A stretch of DNA of 64,000 bases from an uncultured bacterium (GCA_903868125.1 CAIPUE010000002.1:1-64000), one strand, 5' to 3'; shown: positions 52,742 through 62,414, counted from the first letter of the stretch. Numbers and translations are program-made. The notes: generated from the letters alone by a model not told the origin.

Positions 52742-53750
52742 TAAAATTTATCCTTTCTAAGTTATTTAAAATTTCTTCGATAGTTGTGGTTGCACAGCCA
52801 AACTGTTTTATAACAATACTCGCCGCAATATTTCCGATTATGGCGGCGTATTTAGGCTCTGCTCCGCTTGCCAGTGCCATCGTAAACACCGCGGTAACAG
52901 TATCTCCCGCACCTGTAACGTCAAACACCTCTGCTTTATTAAAAACAGGGATTTTAAACATTTTTCCGTTTTCATCAAAAACTACCATCCCCTCAGACCC
53001 GCAAGTTACCAAAATTGATTTCGCCTTAGTTGCTTTAATTAATTTTTGACCTGCTTCAAGCATTGTTTTGTCATCTTTAATGAAAAATCCGACAGATTTT
53101 TGCGTATCGGGTAAATTCGGGGTCATAGATGTAATGTTTTTATATTTATCTAAATCTTTTTGCGCATCTACAACAATTATTTTACCGTATTTGTTTGCCA
53201 ATGCTATTGCTTTGTCGATAACTTCTTGGGTTAAAGTTCCGATATGGTAATCAGATAAAATAACGGCGTCGTATTCAGGAATAGCTTTTTCCATATTTGC
53301 GATAACTTTTTTTTCTGTATCTTTTGATATAAATTCATTTGTTTGTCTGTCAATTCTCACAATTTGCTGGGTAATAGAGTGTGAACAGGAACCTGAAATT
53401 CTCGTTTTCGTAATTGTTTTTCTTGTTTTATCCGCAACTATGTATTTTGTGTCAATATGAGCCTTATTAAATGTTTCAATCAACTGTCCGGCATGGTAAT
53501 CTTCGCCGACTACTCCGAGAACTCCGACTTTACCAATGTTTATAGTAGAAGCATTGTGTGCCGCATTGGAAGCACCACCTAAAATCAAATTAGTGTGACT
53601 GTGTTGCAAAATTAAAACGGGAGCTTCTCTTGATATTCTTTCGGTATCACCGTAAATCATCTCATCAAGTGCCAAATCCCCGACAACAAGAACCTTTGAA
53701 ACGGCTAAATTCTTGACACATGATACTAATTTTTCTCTATCTATGTTCAT
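52719..53750 (-). CDS. rfaE1: D-glycero-beta-D-manno-heptose-7-phosphate kinase-like protein
   Basis: A 343-residue PfkB-family kinase corresponding to domain I of HldE/RfaE, which phosphorylates heptose-7-phosphate at C1 for ADP-heptose synthesis. It shows DLALDEMIYGDTERISREAP, GGASNAAHNAS, LSDYHIGTLTQE and the catalytic FDVTGAGDTVTAVF. The nucleotidyltransferase domain II is absent, as in two-gene systems, and its partner is not in the window. It is the first gene of the coupled kinase-DUF4330-ligase-dinD operon. Confidence 0.88.
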   Translation of the reverse strand: MNIDREKLVSCVKNLAVSKVLVVGDLALDEMIYGDTERISREAPVLILQHSHTNLILGGASNAAHNASTINIGKVGVLGVVGEDYHAGQLIETFNKAHIDTKYIVADKTRKTITKTRISGSCSHSITQQIVRIDRQTNEFISKDTEKKVIANMEKAIPEYDAVILSDYHIGTLTQEVIDKAIALANKYGKIIVVDAQKDLDKYKNITSMTPNLPDTQKSVGFFIKDDKTMLEAGQKLIKATKAKSILVTCGSEGMVVFDENGKMFKIPVFNKAEVFDVTGAGDTVTAVFTMALASGAEPKYAAIIGNIAASIVIKQFGCATTTIEEILNNLERINFNEKNKTA

Positions 53751-53770
53751 TCTTACTCTTTTAAATTAAC

Positions 53771-53799
53771 TTGCTTATTCTCTAAAATTAATGTATAAT
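53771..53799 (+). promoter_or_regulatory. promoter of the gene at 53841
   Basis: TTGCTT, 17-nt spacer, TATAAT; divergent from the rfaE1 start. Confidence 0.7.
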
Positions 53800-53840
53800 A
53801 ATTGTTAGTTTAGCACAAAGAAAAAATAAAGAGGTAAATT

Positions 53841-54374
53841 TTGGATAATTTTTCTCAAGAAACGGAAGAAGAAGAAAAAATTAATCAACAATCATCTGAA
53901 AATCAAGAAATCAACGATATTGAATTTGAAGAAGTTTTGGATATAGATGAAACTCAAGATAGTTTGGAAATGCAAACAACAGAAACATCAGAAGAACAAA
54001 TCTCCGACGCAGAAACTAAACTGGAAACCGATTTGTCAATTGTTTACGGTAATGCTAAAAAATATGTAATATATATCAATTCTGAAAATATCGCTTTTGT
54101 CGAAAGTCTTTCTACAGATGAACGAAGAAAAATTATAAATAAAATTTTAAAAGAACAAAATGAGTTTTCTATAAAAGACAGGGCAAATAAAGAACGAAGT
54201 CGTTTTTTAAAACATGTTTTGCTTTCGGTTTTCACATTTATAATATTTTTTCCGATAGTATTTATCTATGTAAATAAGGCTCTATTGATTTCTATTGACA
54301 ATTATGAACAAGCAAAAGAAAATTTTTCTAAACTTTATAAAGAACACGGTAAAATTCAAAGAGAGAAACAGTAA
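53841..54374 (+). CDS. hypothetical acidic membrane protein
   Basis: A 177-residue protein starting at TTG with GAGGT upstream. The first 60 residues are highly acidic and Gln/Ser-rich (low complexity), a middle domain contains IVYGNAKKYVIYINSENIAF, and one TM segment is at about 128-148, followed by a helical tail (ENFSKLYKEHGKIQREKQ). It has its own promoter and is divergent from the envelope operon. Function is unknown. Confidence 0.7.
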   Translation: MDNFSQETEEEEKINQQSSENQEINDIEFEEVLDIDETQDSLEMQTTETSEEQISDAETKLETDLSIVYGNAKKYVIYINSENIAFVESLSTDERRKIINKILKEQNEFSIKDRANKERSRFLKHVLLSVFTFIIFFPIVFIYVNKALLISIDNYEQAKENFSKLYKEHGKIQREKQ

Positions 54375-54525
54375 ATGTTAATTTTTCCGCAATCTCCTTA
54401 ACAATAATTAAATATTTTGTTTATTTTCGTTATTTAGATAGTACAATTCATGTATCGGAATTTTCAGAGGGCAAATTTCACTCTAGATTTGTTTTTTCAC
54501 GAACGGAATATAAAAGAAGGAATTT

Positions 54526-55917
54526 ATGATGCTTAAATTAGACTATCGGAATGTAAAATCTGCAATTATCGGAAAGGAAAACGGACTTGAAATCGAACAG
54601 GAATTTGAAAATTATAAAACTAAAATTTCTCACATCATTTCTGACTTAAACAAACGAAAAGATAAGCCCGGGCAGTGGTTACAATGGATGAATTTAGGTT
54701 ATAACGAAGAAACAGTTTGGTTGGTAAAAGAATATGCATCTTTGGTTAAAAATAGATTTGAAAATGTGTTAATTTTAGGGATAGGTGGTTCGACACTCGG
54801 TGGAATCGCGGTTACTGAAGCACTATTAAGCCCTTACTGGAATTTATTATCAGATGAAAAAAGAAATAACTATCCCAGAATTTTTTTCTTAGATAACATT
54901 GATCCTGACCAAATTACGGGTCTTTTGGATTTGCTTGATTTAAAGAAAACTTTGGTGAATGTAATAACAAAATCAGGCTCGACGGCAGAAACAATGTCTC
55001 AATATATGATAGTTAAAGACATTATGGCAAAAGAGCTTGGGGATGATTATCGAAAAAATATTGTTGCAACAACGGATAAAAAAATGGGGATTTTAAGGCA
55101 ACTGGCAGATCAAGAAGGTTATAAAACATTCGTCGTACCCGATGATGTGGGCGGAAGATTTTCCGTATTCTCGTCGGTAGGACTTCTTCCTTTGGCGCTT
55201 GTGGGTATCGATATTGATGAAATCATTAGTGGAATCAAAGATATGGATTTAGCGCTTAAAAATACCGATATATTGGAAAATATTGCAGCACAAAATGCAC
55301 TGATACATTATTTAATGGATATACAAAAGGGTAAAAAACTCTCTGTAATGATGCCTTATTCATCTCGCTTAAGATATGTTTCTGATTGGTATGTTCAACT
55401 TTGGGCGGAATCTTTAGGGAAAGAGGTCAATAATGATGGTGAAAAAATCAATTGCGGGCCGACTCCGCTAAGGGCTCTTGGCGTTACAGATCAACACTCT
55501 CAAATTCAACTTTATAATGAAGGACCAAACGATAAAATTATTAATTTTATCAGGGTGGAAGAATTTGAAAATACTGTAGAAATACCTAAAATATTTGAAT
55601 ATACAGGAATCGGCTATTTGGGTGGCAAAACCATCAATGATTTATTAAACGCAGAAGCTGATTCGACAAAAGTTGCACTGGTAGATTTTGAAAGGCCGAA
55701 TGTTACCGTATCATTACCTACAATTAATGGATATTATGTAGCTCAACTTCTTTACATGCTAGAAATTCAAACAGCGATTGCCGGTGAGTTATATAACATA
55801 AATACATTTAATCAACCTGGGGTTGAGCAGGCAAAAAATTACACCTACGCGTTGATGGGTAGGGCTGGATACGAAGATTCAGCCGAGGCTCTGAAAGAAA
55901 AATTGGCTGTAGTATAG
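54526..55917 (+). CDS. pgi: glucose-6-phosphate isomerase
   Basis: A 463-residue glycolytic and gluconeogenic isomerase interconverting glucose-6-P and fructose-6-P. It carries LILGIGGSTLGGIAVTEALL, VITKSGSTAETMSQ, VPDDVGGRFSVFSSVGLLPL and the C-terminal GVEQAKNYTYALMG. The length is that of the shorter bacterial form. AAGGA precedes the ATG; the codon-2 ATG is also possible. It is monocistronic and convergent with the HD-GYP gene. Confidence 0.95.
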   Translation: MMLKLDYRNVKSAIIGKENGLEIEQEFENYKTKISHIISDLNKRKDKPGQWLQWMNLGYNEETVWLVKEYASLVKNRFENVLILGIGGSTLGGIAVTEALLSPYWNLLSDEKRNNYPRIFFLDNIDPDQITGLLDLLDLKKTLVNVITKSGSTAETMSQYMIVKDIMAKELGDDYRKNIVATTDKKMGILRQLADQEGYKTFVVPDDVGGRFSVFSSVGLLPLALVGIDIDEIISGIKDMDLALKNTDILENIAAQNALIHYLMDIQKGKKLSVMMPYSSRLRYVSDWYVQLWAESLGKEVNNDGEKINCGPTPLRALGVTDQHSQIQLYNEGPNDKIINFIRVEEFENTVEIPKIFEYTGIGYLGGKTINDLLNAEADSTKVALVDFERPNVTVSLPTINGYYVAQLLYMLEIQTAIAGELYNINTFNQPGVEQAKNYTYALMGRAGYEDSAEALKEKLAVV

Positions 55918-55942
55918 TGCAAAATTGATGCGCAATTCAAAC

Positions 55943-57001
55943 TTATAAAATCATCTCTTCAAAATTTACAGTATCGTTATAGCTAAACATATGTATAAAA
56001 GTATATAATGCTTCTGCTGAAAATTTTTGTGTCCCGAGCCCAAGCATGACTCTCAAAGCCTCTTTGGTATTTTTCACTTTATGAGGGGTACGATTAGAAG
56101 TCAAATTATCGAAATAATTACAAACACTAATTATTTGACTTTCAATATTAATACGTGCTCCTGATTTGCCGTTGGGATAACCGGAACCGTCATTATTTTC
56201 ATGATGGTCAAGTGCAGTTCTGGCAATATTTTCAGGTAATTCCATTTCTACTTTTAGCATTTTATAGCCTATTTTTGTATGATTTTGAAAGATTTTTTGT
56301 TCCTGATTCGTCAAATTATTCTTAGAAAAAAGTTCTTGAGGAAGCACATTTTTTCCTATATCGTGAAGTAAACCCGCAAGAACAACGTCGTATATTATAT
56401 TCTCAGGTAAATTCATCTTTCTCGCAACTGCACCACTTAAAATGGCCGTATTTAGTGCATGACACTTATTATATTCGCCTAAAAGTTTTAATTGAGAAGA
56501 TAAAAAGACTTCGTTTGACTCTGAAATTATGTCTTGCATAATTTTGTCTCTGACATTTGCAAACATGCCTAGCATTTCCAGAGGTGATTTTTCATCTATC
56601 CCTTCCAAAATTTTGCCATAAAATACTTTTATTTTAAGCTGTGTTTGCGGATCAATTTTTGCTTTTTTATTGACCGGCCCCCGATAACCAATTATATCTA
56701 TATCATCAACTGAAAGTTTATTTTTTAAAATAGTTGATTGTTTCATATCAAAAGTTTCAATTATTACATCAGGTTCAGCCTTTGATGCTGTTTTTCCCTC
56801 CGGGGAGGTTGGTCCTGTCTCTGTTGGTTCAATAACCTGAGCTTCTTCATCACGATATAAAGAACCCATGTGTCTTAATTGCAATAATTTACCGGGAGTG
56901 AGAACTTCCCCTGCGGCAAAAAGTTTTTCTCCAAACTCTGAATAAAGGTTATAGGGTAAAATTTTATGATTAATTAACTCTTCTGTTGAAACGATTTTCA
57001 T
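55943..57001 (-). CDS. HD-GYP domain protein, probable cyclic-di-GMP phosphodiesterase
   Basis: A 352-residue protein starting at ATG 57001, with GGAG 5 nt upstream; an upstream in-frame extension has no ribosome site. After an N-terminal region of unknown type and a Pro/Ser/Thr linker (about 55-80), the HD-GYP domain shows HDIGK (213-217), FQNHTKIGYKML and HHENNDGSGYP (266-276), with the GYP intact. It should cleave cyclic-di-GMP. No receiver domain or TM is present, so the input signal is unknown. Confidence 0.88.
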   Translation of the reverse strand: MKIVSTEELINHKILPYNLYSEFGEKLFAAGEVLTPGKLLQLRHMGSLYRDEEAQVIEPTETGPTSPEGKTASKAEPDVIIETFDMKQSTILKNKLSVDDIDIIGYRGPVNKKAKIDPQTQLKIKVFYGKILEGIDEKSPLEMLGMFANVRDKIMQDIISESNEVFLSSQLKLLGEYNKCHALNTAILSGAVARKMNLPENIIYDVVLAGLLHDIGKNVLPQELFSKNNLTNQEQKIFQNHTKIGYKMLKVEMELPENIARTALDHHENNDGSGYPNGKSGARINIESQIISVCNYFDNLTSNRTPHKVKNTKEALRVMLGLGTQKFSAEALYTFIHMFSYNDTVNFEEMIL

Positions 57002-57090
57002 ACTGACTCCGTAAATGTAGGCAATATAAATATTATAACATTCTTTTAAACCAAAACACAATCCATTTAGATGAAATTTTCAGGAGAAAT

Positions 57091-57405
57091 TTAATTATTA
57101 ACTCCACTTGAATTATTTTTTATAAACCCGCAGATTTCTTCAAGCCGTTTATCTTCCATAGCATCAACCAAGTCCTGAATAGAATTAAGTTTTTTTAACT
57201 CAAAACCGACTTCTGCGAATAAAACACAATCGTTACAAAGCCTGTAATCTCCGTATTGAATCGAGCCTGCAACACACTTGCACTGACCACAGCAATCACA
57301 ATCAAAAAATTCATTTTCAATATCTGGATTTTCTTCAATATCGTCAAGCCTCATTTGCTCAACTACCAATTGCATTTCTTCGGTTACTTTAATTTTGTCT
57401 TTCAT
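57091..57405 (-). CDS. small Cys-rich hypothetical protein
   Basis: A 104-residue acidic protein with a cysteine cluster FDCDCCGQCKCVAGSIQ to LCNDCVLFAE (about 33-63) that could bind zinc or an Fe-S cluster. It is followed by a short helical C-terminus (LVDAMEDKRLEEICGFIKNN). It lies 89 bp upstream of the HD-GYP gene on the same strand, possibly an operon. No family is recognised. Confidence 0.7.
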   Translation of the reverse strand: MKDKIKVTEEMQLVVEQMRLDDIEENPDIENEFFDCDCCGQCKCVAGSIQYGDYRLCNDCVLFAEVGFELKKLNSIQDLVDAMEDKRLEEICGFIKNNSSGVNN

Positions 57406-57425
57406 TAATTTAATCCTTTTCGGGT

Positions 57426-57465
57426 AGTTTATCAGTCGATAAGTCTATAAGTTAAACAGTTTTGC
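57426..57465. repeat. 8-nt tandem repeat, five units
   Basis: AGTTTATC, AGTCGATA, AGTCTATA, AGTTAAAC, AGTTTTGC. It is in inverted orientation to the array at 57523, so GATAAGTCTATAAGTT (57438-57453) pairs with its complement at 57535-57550. Confidence 0.75.
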
Positions 57466-57522
57466 AAGAGCGCTCGTTGAAAATTTATAAACGATTATGT
57501 TTTTATAAAATCTTACTTTGCC

Positions 57523-57570
57523 AGTTAACTAATCAACTTATAGACTTATCACCTTATAAACTAATTAACT
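57523..57570. repeat. 8-nt tandem repeat, six units, entering the pdxJ 3' end
   Basis: AGTTAACT, AATCAACT, TATAGACT, TATCACCT, TATAAACT, AATTAACT. The last two units encode the C-terminal residues LISL and the stop of PdxJ. Confidence 0.78.
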
Positions 57571-58267
57571 GCTTCATTTCCCTAACAGACGTTTCTATCC
57601 CAACAAAAACCGCCCTTGAAATAATACTGTGCCCTATGTTTAATTCCACCAAATCCGGAATCTCTTTCATTTTGTGAACATTTTCGTAATTAAGCCCATG
57701 CCCTGCATTCACTTTTAAACCCAGAGATTGAGCAAAAATAGCGGCCTCTTTTAATTTTTGGAATTCTCTTTCTTCGGACTCCGTGCCAAAAGCTTCCGCA
57801 TATTGCCCTGTATGAAGTTCAATAAATTCTGCTCCTGTTTTGGAGGCCGCAGAAATTTGTTCTAAATTGGGGTCAATAAATAAACTTACGGCAATTCCGG
57901 CATCTTCAAGCGGTTTTACGAATTTTATTGCTTTATCAAGTTGCGAAGCAACATCTAAACCGCCCTCGGTGGTAAGTTCTTGACGTTTTTCAGGAACGAT
58001 ACAACAGGCGGCAGGCTTGAGTTCAAGTGCGATTTTAAGCATTTCCTCAGTCATTGCCATTTCAAGATTAAGCCTTGTTTTCAGAATGACTTTTAATGTT
58101 TTAACGTCGGCGTCTTTAATATGTCTTCTGTCTTCTCTTAAATGGGTTGTAATCCCTGCAACTCCAACTTTTTCACAAATTTTTGCACACTCGATTAAGT
58201 TAGGTTCCGCCCCGCCCCTTGCGTTTCTTAACGTTGCTATATGATCAATATTTACTCCCAGTAACAT
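57554..58267 (-). CDS. pdxJ: pyridoxine 5'-phosphate synthase
   Basis: A 237-residue TIM-barrel enzyme that condenses 1-deoxyxylulose-5-P and 3-amino-2-oxopropyl phosphate in the DXP-dependent vitamin B6 route. Motifs are LGVNIDHIATLRNARGG, ITTHLREDRRHIKDADV, SLFIDPNLEQISAA, ELHTGQYAEAF and VNAGHGLNYENV. The presence of dxr in the same window fits a DXP economy. The final residues LISL come from an octamer repeat, so the natural C-terminus may have been replaced. Confidence 0.95.
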   Translation of the reverse strand: MLLGVNIDHIATLRNARGGAEPNLIECAKICEKVGVAGITTHLREDRRHIKDADVKTLKVILKTRLNLEMAMTEEMLKIALELKPAACCIVPEKRQELTTEGGLDVASQLDKAIKFVKPLEDAGIAVSLFIDPNLEQISAASKTGAEFIELHTGQYAEAFGTESEEREFQKLKEAAIFAQSLGLKVNAGHGLNYENVHKMKEIPDLVELNIGHSIISRAVFVGIETSVREMKQLISL

Positions 58268-58366
58268 CTCAAATCCTCACTTTTTAATAAAATTATATCG
58301 TAAAAAAATGTAAAATGTAATTGTGATTGTTTTAATTTTTAATTAATTATTCTTTGCCTAAAAACT

Positions 58367-58395
58367 TTGTTTGTAGTACCATGATGTAGTATGAA
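58367..58395 (+). promoter_or_regulatory. possible nifJ promoter
   Basis: TTGTTT, 17-nt spacer, TATGAA, about 52 bp before the start codon. Confidence 0.45.
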
Positions 58396-58447
58396 TTAGT
58401 ATGTAATTTATAAATTATTGGCTAGAAAGAGTATAAGGAGAGTAATT

Positions 58448-61400
58448 ATGCCGGGAAAAACAATAACAGTTGATGGTAACTACGCTGCGGCGCATGTTGC
58501 ATATGCATTAAGCGAGGTATCAGCAATATACCCAATCACACCTTCATCTACAATGGGTGAATGGATTGATGAATGGGCATCACAACACAAAAACAACATT
58601 TGGGGTACAGAAGTAAGCGTTGCTGAAATGCAATCTGAAGCTGGTGCAGCAGGCGCCGTTCACGGTTCTCTTGCGGCTGGTTGTTTAACTTCTACATATA
58701 CATGTTCTCAAGGTTTATTATTAATGATTCCTGTAATGCACAAAGCGGCTGGGGAATTGCTTCCACACGTAATGCATGTTTCTGCCCGCGCACTTGCAGC
58801 TCAATCATTATCAATTTTCGGCGACCATTCAGACGTTATGGGCGTTCGTAATACTGGTTATGCGATGTTAGCGGCAAATTCCGTTCAAGAAGAAATGGAT
58901 ATGGCTTTGGTTGCTCACTTGGCAACATACAAATCTAAGATTCCATTCTTACAATTCTTTGATGGATTCAGAACTTCTCACGAAGTACACAAAATTGAAG
59001 AAATCTCTTATGATGATATCGCTAAATTAGTTGAACCTAAATATATTGAAGAATTCAAAACAAGAGCTTTAAAACCTGAAGCACCTATCACGAAAGTTGG
59101 AGCACAAAACGGAGACGTTTATTTCCAAGGTCGTGAAACAGTTAACAAATTCTATGACGCTGTTCCTGATATCGTTCAAGAATACATGGACAAAGTTGCC
59201 GCTGTTACGGGCAGACAATACCACCCATTCGATTATGTTGGCGCACCTGACGCTACGGACATAATCATTGCTATTGGTTCTAGTTGTGAAACAATCGAAG
59301 AAACAATTGAATATTTGAACACTAAACGCGGCACTAAATACGGTTTAGTTAAAGTTAGATTATACAGACCGTTTGATGTTAAGAGATTCAATGAAGCTCT
59401 TCCAAGCACTGCAAAACGTATCACTGTTCTTGACAGAACAAAAGAACCTGGTTCAATCGGCGAACCATTGTACCTAGATGTTGTAGCTGCTCTTGAAAAC
59501 AAATCGGCAAGAGTTATCGGCGGTCGTTATGGTTTATCTTCTAAAGAATTTACACCATCAATGGTATTAGCTGTATACAAACATGCTGAAAACAACGGAT
59601 TCCACGGATTCACAGTAGGTATCGAAGATGATGTAACTAATCTTTCATTGAAAGTTGTAGAGCATATCGTTACTGAGCCTGAAGGAACTACAAACTGCAT
59701 GTTCTGGGGATTGGGATCTGACGGTACTGTTGGTGCTAACAAAAGCTCAATCAAGATTATTGGGGACTACACTGAAAAAGATGCTCAAGCATATTTCGCA
59801 TATGACTCTAAGAAATCTTTCGGCGTAACTGTTTCTCACTTGAGATTCGGTGATGAACCAATCAAATCTACATATCTAATCACAGCACCTGACTTTGTAT
59901 CTTGCTCATCGCACGCATATGTTGGCAGATATGATTTGTTAAAAGGGATTAAAGAAGGCGGTACTTTCTTGTTAAACAGTCCTTACACAAAGGATGAAGC
60001 ATTCTCTCACTTAACAAAATCAATGCAAGAAACAATCGTTAGCAAGAAAATCAAATTCTACAACATTAATGCTGATGAATTAATCAAACAACAACCTGGA
60101 CTACGTGGTAAGGGTGCAAACACAGTAATGATGGTTGCATACTTCAAAGTTTCAGGAATTATCCCATTCGAACAAGCATACGAAGGTATGAAAGAAATGA
60201 CAGTCAAAACCTTTAAGAAAAAAGGCGATGATATCGTAAATATGAACTTGGCTCTTATCGACGCAGCAGTTAATTTCTGCGAAGAAGTTCCAGTTCCATC
60301 ATCATTAGATGGCGTTTCTTGCGCTCCAGAAGTTAAATTACTTTCTGATGATGCAAGTGACTTCGCTAAGAAAATCATTGAACCTTCAATGAGACAAAAA
60401 GGCGACGATATTCCTGTTTCAGCGATGTCAGTTGACGGTGTTCTTCCAACAGGAACAGCTTGCCTAGAAAAACGTCGTATTGCACCGAGAGTTCCTCACT
60501 GGCATTCTGAAACTTGCATTCAATGTGGTATTTGTGCTTCTGCATGTCCACATGCGGTTATCAGAACAAAGTTGATAGCGCCTGACAGCTTGAAAGATGC
60601 TCCTGCATCATTCAATACATTAGATGCAAGACCTGGCGATGGCGAGAAATTTAAAGTACAAATTTATTGTGAAGATTGTACCGGTTGCGGCGTTTGTGTT
60701 GATCAATGTCCTATTAATCAAAACAAACCTGAAACACCTGCTTTATCATGGTCCACTGTTGATGATGAAGAAAACGCGGGCGAAAAAGTCAATGCTGAAT
60801 TCTTCGATGCATTACCTGATAATGTTATGGGTAAAAATACAACTAAAACAATCAAAGGTGCTATGTTGAAAAAGCCATTGTTCGAGTTCTCAGGAGCTTG
60901 TGCAGGTTGCGGAGAAACTCCTTACATCAAATTGGTATCGCAATTGTTTGGTGAAAATATGATTGTTGCTAACGCAACAGGTTGTACATCAATTTACTCT
61001 GGAACATTCCCGACTATTCCTTATTGCACCAGCAAAGAAGGCAGAGGACCGGCTTGGGCTAACTCACTATTTGAAAACAACGCTGAGTTCGGTTTCGGTA
61101 TGAGATTAGCAGTAGATCAAAACAGAGGTACTTTGAGAACCTACGTTGAGAAAGTTCTTGTAAATGAGAAAACTCCTGCTGACCTTAAAGAAGCCTTAGA
61201 ATCGGCTATATCCTTCTGGGATACCTCAAAAACAGAAGAAGCAGTTGCCGCTCAAAATAAAGTAAAAGAAGTTTTAGCTAAAACAAATTGCGAATGTGCA
61301 GAATTAGCGATGATAAAAGAACTTCAAGACTACTTCACTGATAAATCAGTTTGGATTATCGGTGGTGACGGTTGGGCTAATGATATCGGATACGGCGGGA

Positions 61401-61978
61401 TTGACCACGTATTAGCTCAAGGTAAAAACGTAAATATTCTTGTTGTTGATACTGAAGTTTACTCTAACACAGGTGGTCAAGCATCTAAATCAACACCGAC
61501 AGGTGCTGTTGCGAAGTTTGCTACAGGCGGGAAGAAAACTTACAAGAAAAACATGGGACTAATGAGCATGTCTTATGGTTATGTATACGTTGCATCGGTT
61601 GCATTGGGAGCGGATAGAGGTCAAACTCTTAAAGCGTTCCAAGAGGCTGAAGCTTACGATGGGCCATCAATCATATTTGCATACGCTCCATGTATCGCTC
61701 ACGGTATCGATATGAGCAAGACTCAAACAGAACAAAAAATCGCTGTTGAAGCTGGATACTTCCCATTATACAGATACAATCCTGATAATGAGCAGCCATT
61801 CACTTGGGACGCTAAGGAACCTAAAGGCAGCTACCAAGACTTCATAAAGAGTGAAGGACGTTATAAAGCACTTCTAAAAACAAATCCTGAAGCGGCTGAA
61901 GCTCTTTATGCTCAAGCTGAATCAGATGCTGCGAAGAGAATGTCTGTTTATAAGGCAGTCGGCGAATTGATGAGATAA
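58448..61978 (+). CDS. nifJ: pyruvate:ferredoxin (flavodoxin) oxidoreductase
   Basis: A 1176-residue single-chain PFOR converting pyruvate and CoA to acetyl-CoA and CO2 with reduction of ferredoxin. It has the N-terminal domain (YPITPSSTMGEWIDEWA), two 4Fe-4S motifs (CIQCGICASACP near 689, CEDCTGCGVCVDQCP near 741), the additional cysteine site ACAGCGETPY (near 817) and the ThDP motif GGDGWANDIGYGG (near 971) with YSNTGGQ. ATG 58448 follows AAGGAG; an in-frame start 10 codons upstream lacks a Shine-Dalgarno. Codon usage looks more even than its neighbours, as expected for a highly expressed central fermentative enzyme. Confidence 0.97.
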   Translation: MPGKTITVDGNYAAAHVAYALSEVSAIYPITPSSTMGEWIDEWASQHKNNIWGTEVSVAEMQSEAGAAGAVHGSLAAGCLTSTYTCSQGLLLMIPVMHKAAGELLPHVMHVSARALAAQSLSIFGDHSDVMGVRNTGYAMLAANSVQEEMDMALVAHLATYKSKIPFLQFFDGFRTSHEVHKIEEISYDDIAKLVEPKYIEEFKTRALKPEAPITKVGAQNGDVYFQGRETVNKFYDAVPDIVQEYMDKVAAVTGRQYHPFDYVGAPDATDIIIAIGSSCETIEETIEYLNTKRGTKYGLVKVRLYRPFDVKRFNEALPSTAKRITVLDRTKEPGSIGEPLYLDVVAALENKSARVIGGRYGLSSKEFTPSMVLAVYKHAENNGFHGFTVGIEDDVTNLSLKVVEHIVTEPEGTTNCMFWGLGSDGTVGANKSSIKIIGDYTEKDAQAYFAYDSKKSFGVTVSHLRFGDEPIKSTYLITAPDFVSCSSHAYVGRYDLLKGIKEGGTFLLNSPYTKDEAFSHLTKSMQETIVSKKIKFYNINADELIKQQPGLRGKGANTVMMVAYFKVSGIIPFEQAYEGMKEMTVKTFKKKGDDIVNMNLALIDAAVNFCEEVPVPSSLDGVSCAPEVKLLSDDASDFAKKIIEPSMRQKGDDIPVSAMSVDGVLPTGTACLEKRRIAPRVPHWHSETCIQCGICASACPHAVIRTKLIAPDSLKDAPASFNTLDARPGDGEKFKVQIYCEDCTGCGVCVDQCPINQNKPETPALSWSTVDDEENAGEKVNAEFFDALPDNVMGKNTTKTIKGAMLKKPLFEFSGACAGCGETPYIKLVSQLFGENMIVANATGCTSIYSGTFPTIPYCTSKEGRGPAWANSLFENNAEFGFGMRLAVDQNRGTLRTYVEKVLVNEKTPADLKEALESAISFWDTSKTEEAVAAQNKVKEVLAKTNCECAELAMIKELQDYFTDKSVWIIGGDGWANDIGYGGIDHVLAQGKNVNILVVDTEVYSNTGGQASKSTPTGAVAKFATGGKKTYKKNMGLMSMSYGYVYVASVALGADRGQTLKAFQEAEAYDGPSIIFAYAPCIAHGIDMSKTQTEQKIAVEAGYFPLYRYNPDNEQPFTWDAKEPKGSYQDFIKSEGRYKALLKTNPEAAEALYAQAESDAAKRMSVYKAVGELMR

Positions 61979-61985
61979 GGTATAA

Positions 61986-62011
61986 CGGTGCGGTTAAATC
62001 CGCACCCTACT
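61986..62011. repeat. GTGCGG hairpin repeat
   Basis: CGGTGCGG-TTAAAT-CCGCACCCTACT, eight bases after the nifJ stop; same orientation as the copies at 10093 and 62448. Confidence 0.8.
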
Positions 62012-62022
62012 TTGATAAATAT

Positions 62023-62061
62023 AAAATAGGTAAAGTTTTTTAAAGAATTTTACCTATTTTT
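62023..62061 (+). terminator. nifJ terminator
   Basis: AAAATAGGTAAA and its exact complement around 14 nt, followed by T5. Confidence 0.85.
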
Positions 62062-62135
62062 GTCAATTATTTATAATAAAATGTTTTTACATGAATATAG
62101 TTAGCAGTGTTATATTTTATTGAAAGGAAGTTGGT

Positions 62136-62393
62136 ATGTCAGTAAAAATTGGGGGGCAAGGTCCACAAACTTATGTAGAACTAAATCATGGCGGGCAAGC
62201 GATGAAAATTCCATGTGAAAATCCCGAACAAGCTAAAGAAGCAGCTGAAGCTTTAAAACAAGTTGAAGCTAAAATGGTGGCAGAAGAGAAAAAATTAGGA
62301 AAAACTCCCGAAGAATATATGACCTATTTGGCGCAACAAGCAGTCAAACCTGCAGGAGTTGGCGAAAAGTTGGATGTTACTTCAAAAGCTTAA
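62136..62393 (+). CDS. small hypothetical protein
   Basis: An 85-residue soluble, helical, Lys/Glu/Ala-rich protein with IGGQGPQTYVELNHGGQAMK at the N-terminus. AAGGAAG precedes the ATG at good spacing, so it is likely expressed. It lies between the nifJ terminator and a composite repeat, probably as a single gene. No family is recognised. Confidence 0.7.
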   Translation: MSVKIGGQGPQTYVELNHGGQAMKIPCENPEQAKEAAEALKQVEAKMVAEEKKLGKTPEEYMTYLAQQAVKPAGVGEKLDVTSKA

Positions 62394-62414
62394 TTTTTTG
62401 GAGGAATGGCTTTT

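Noticed and set aside
60624-60869. Genes antisense to or in other frames of nifJ, rpoB, rpoC and the RND pump
   Set aside because: They overlap strongly conserved coding sequence, lack ribosome sites and do not look like proteins.
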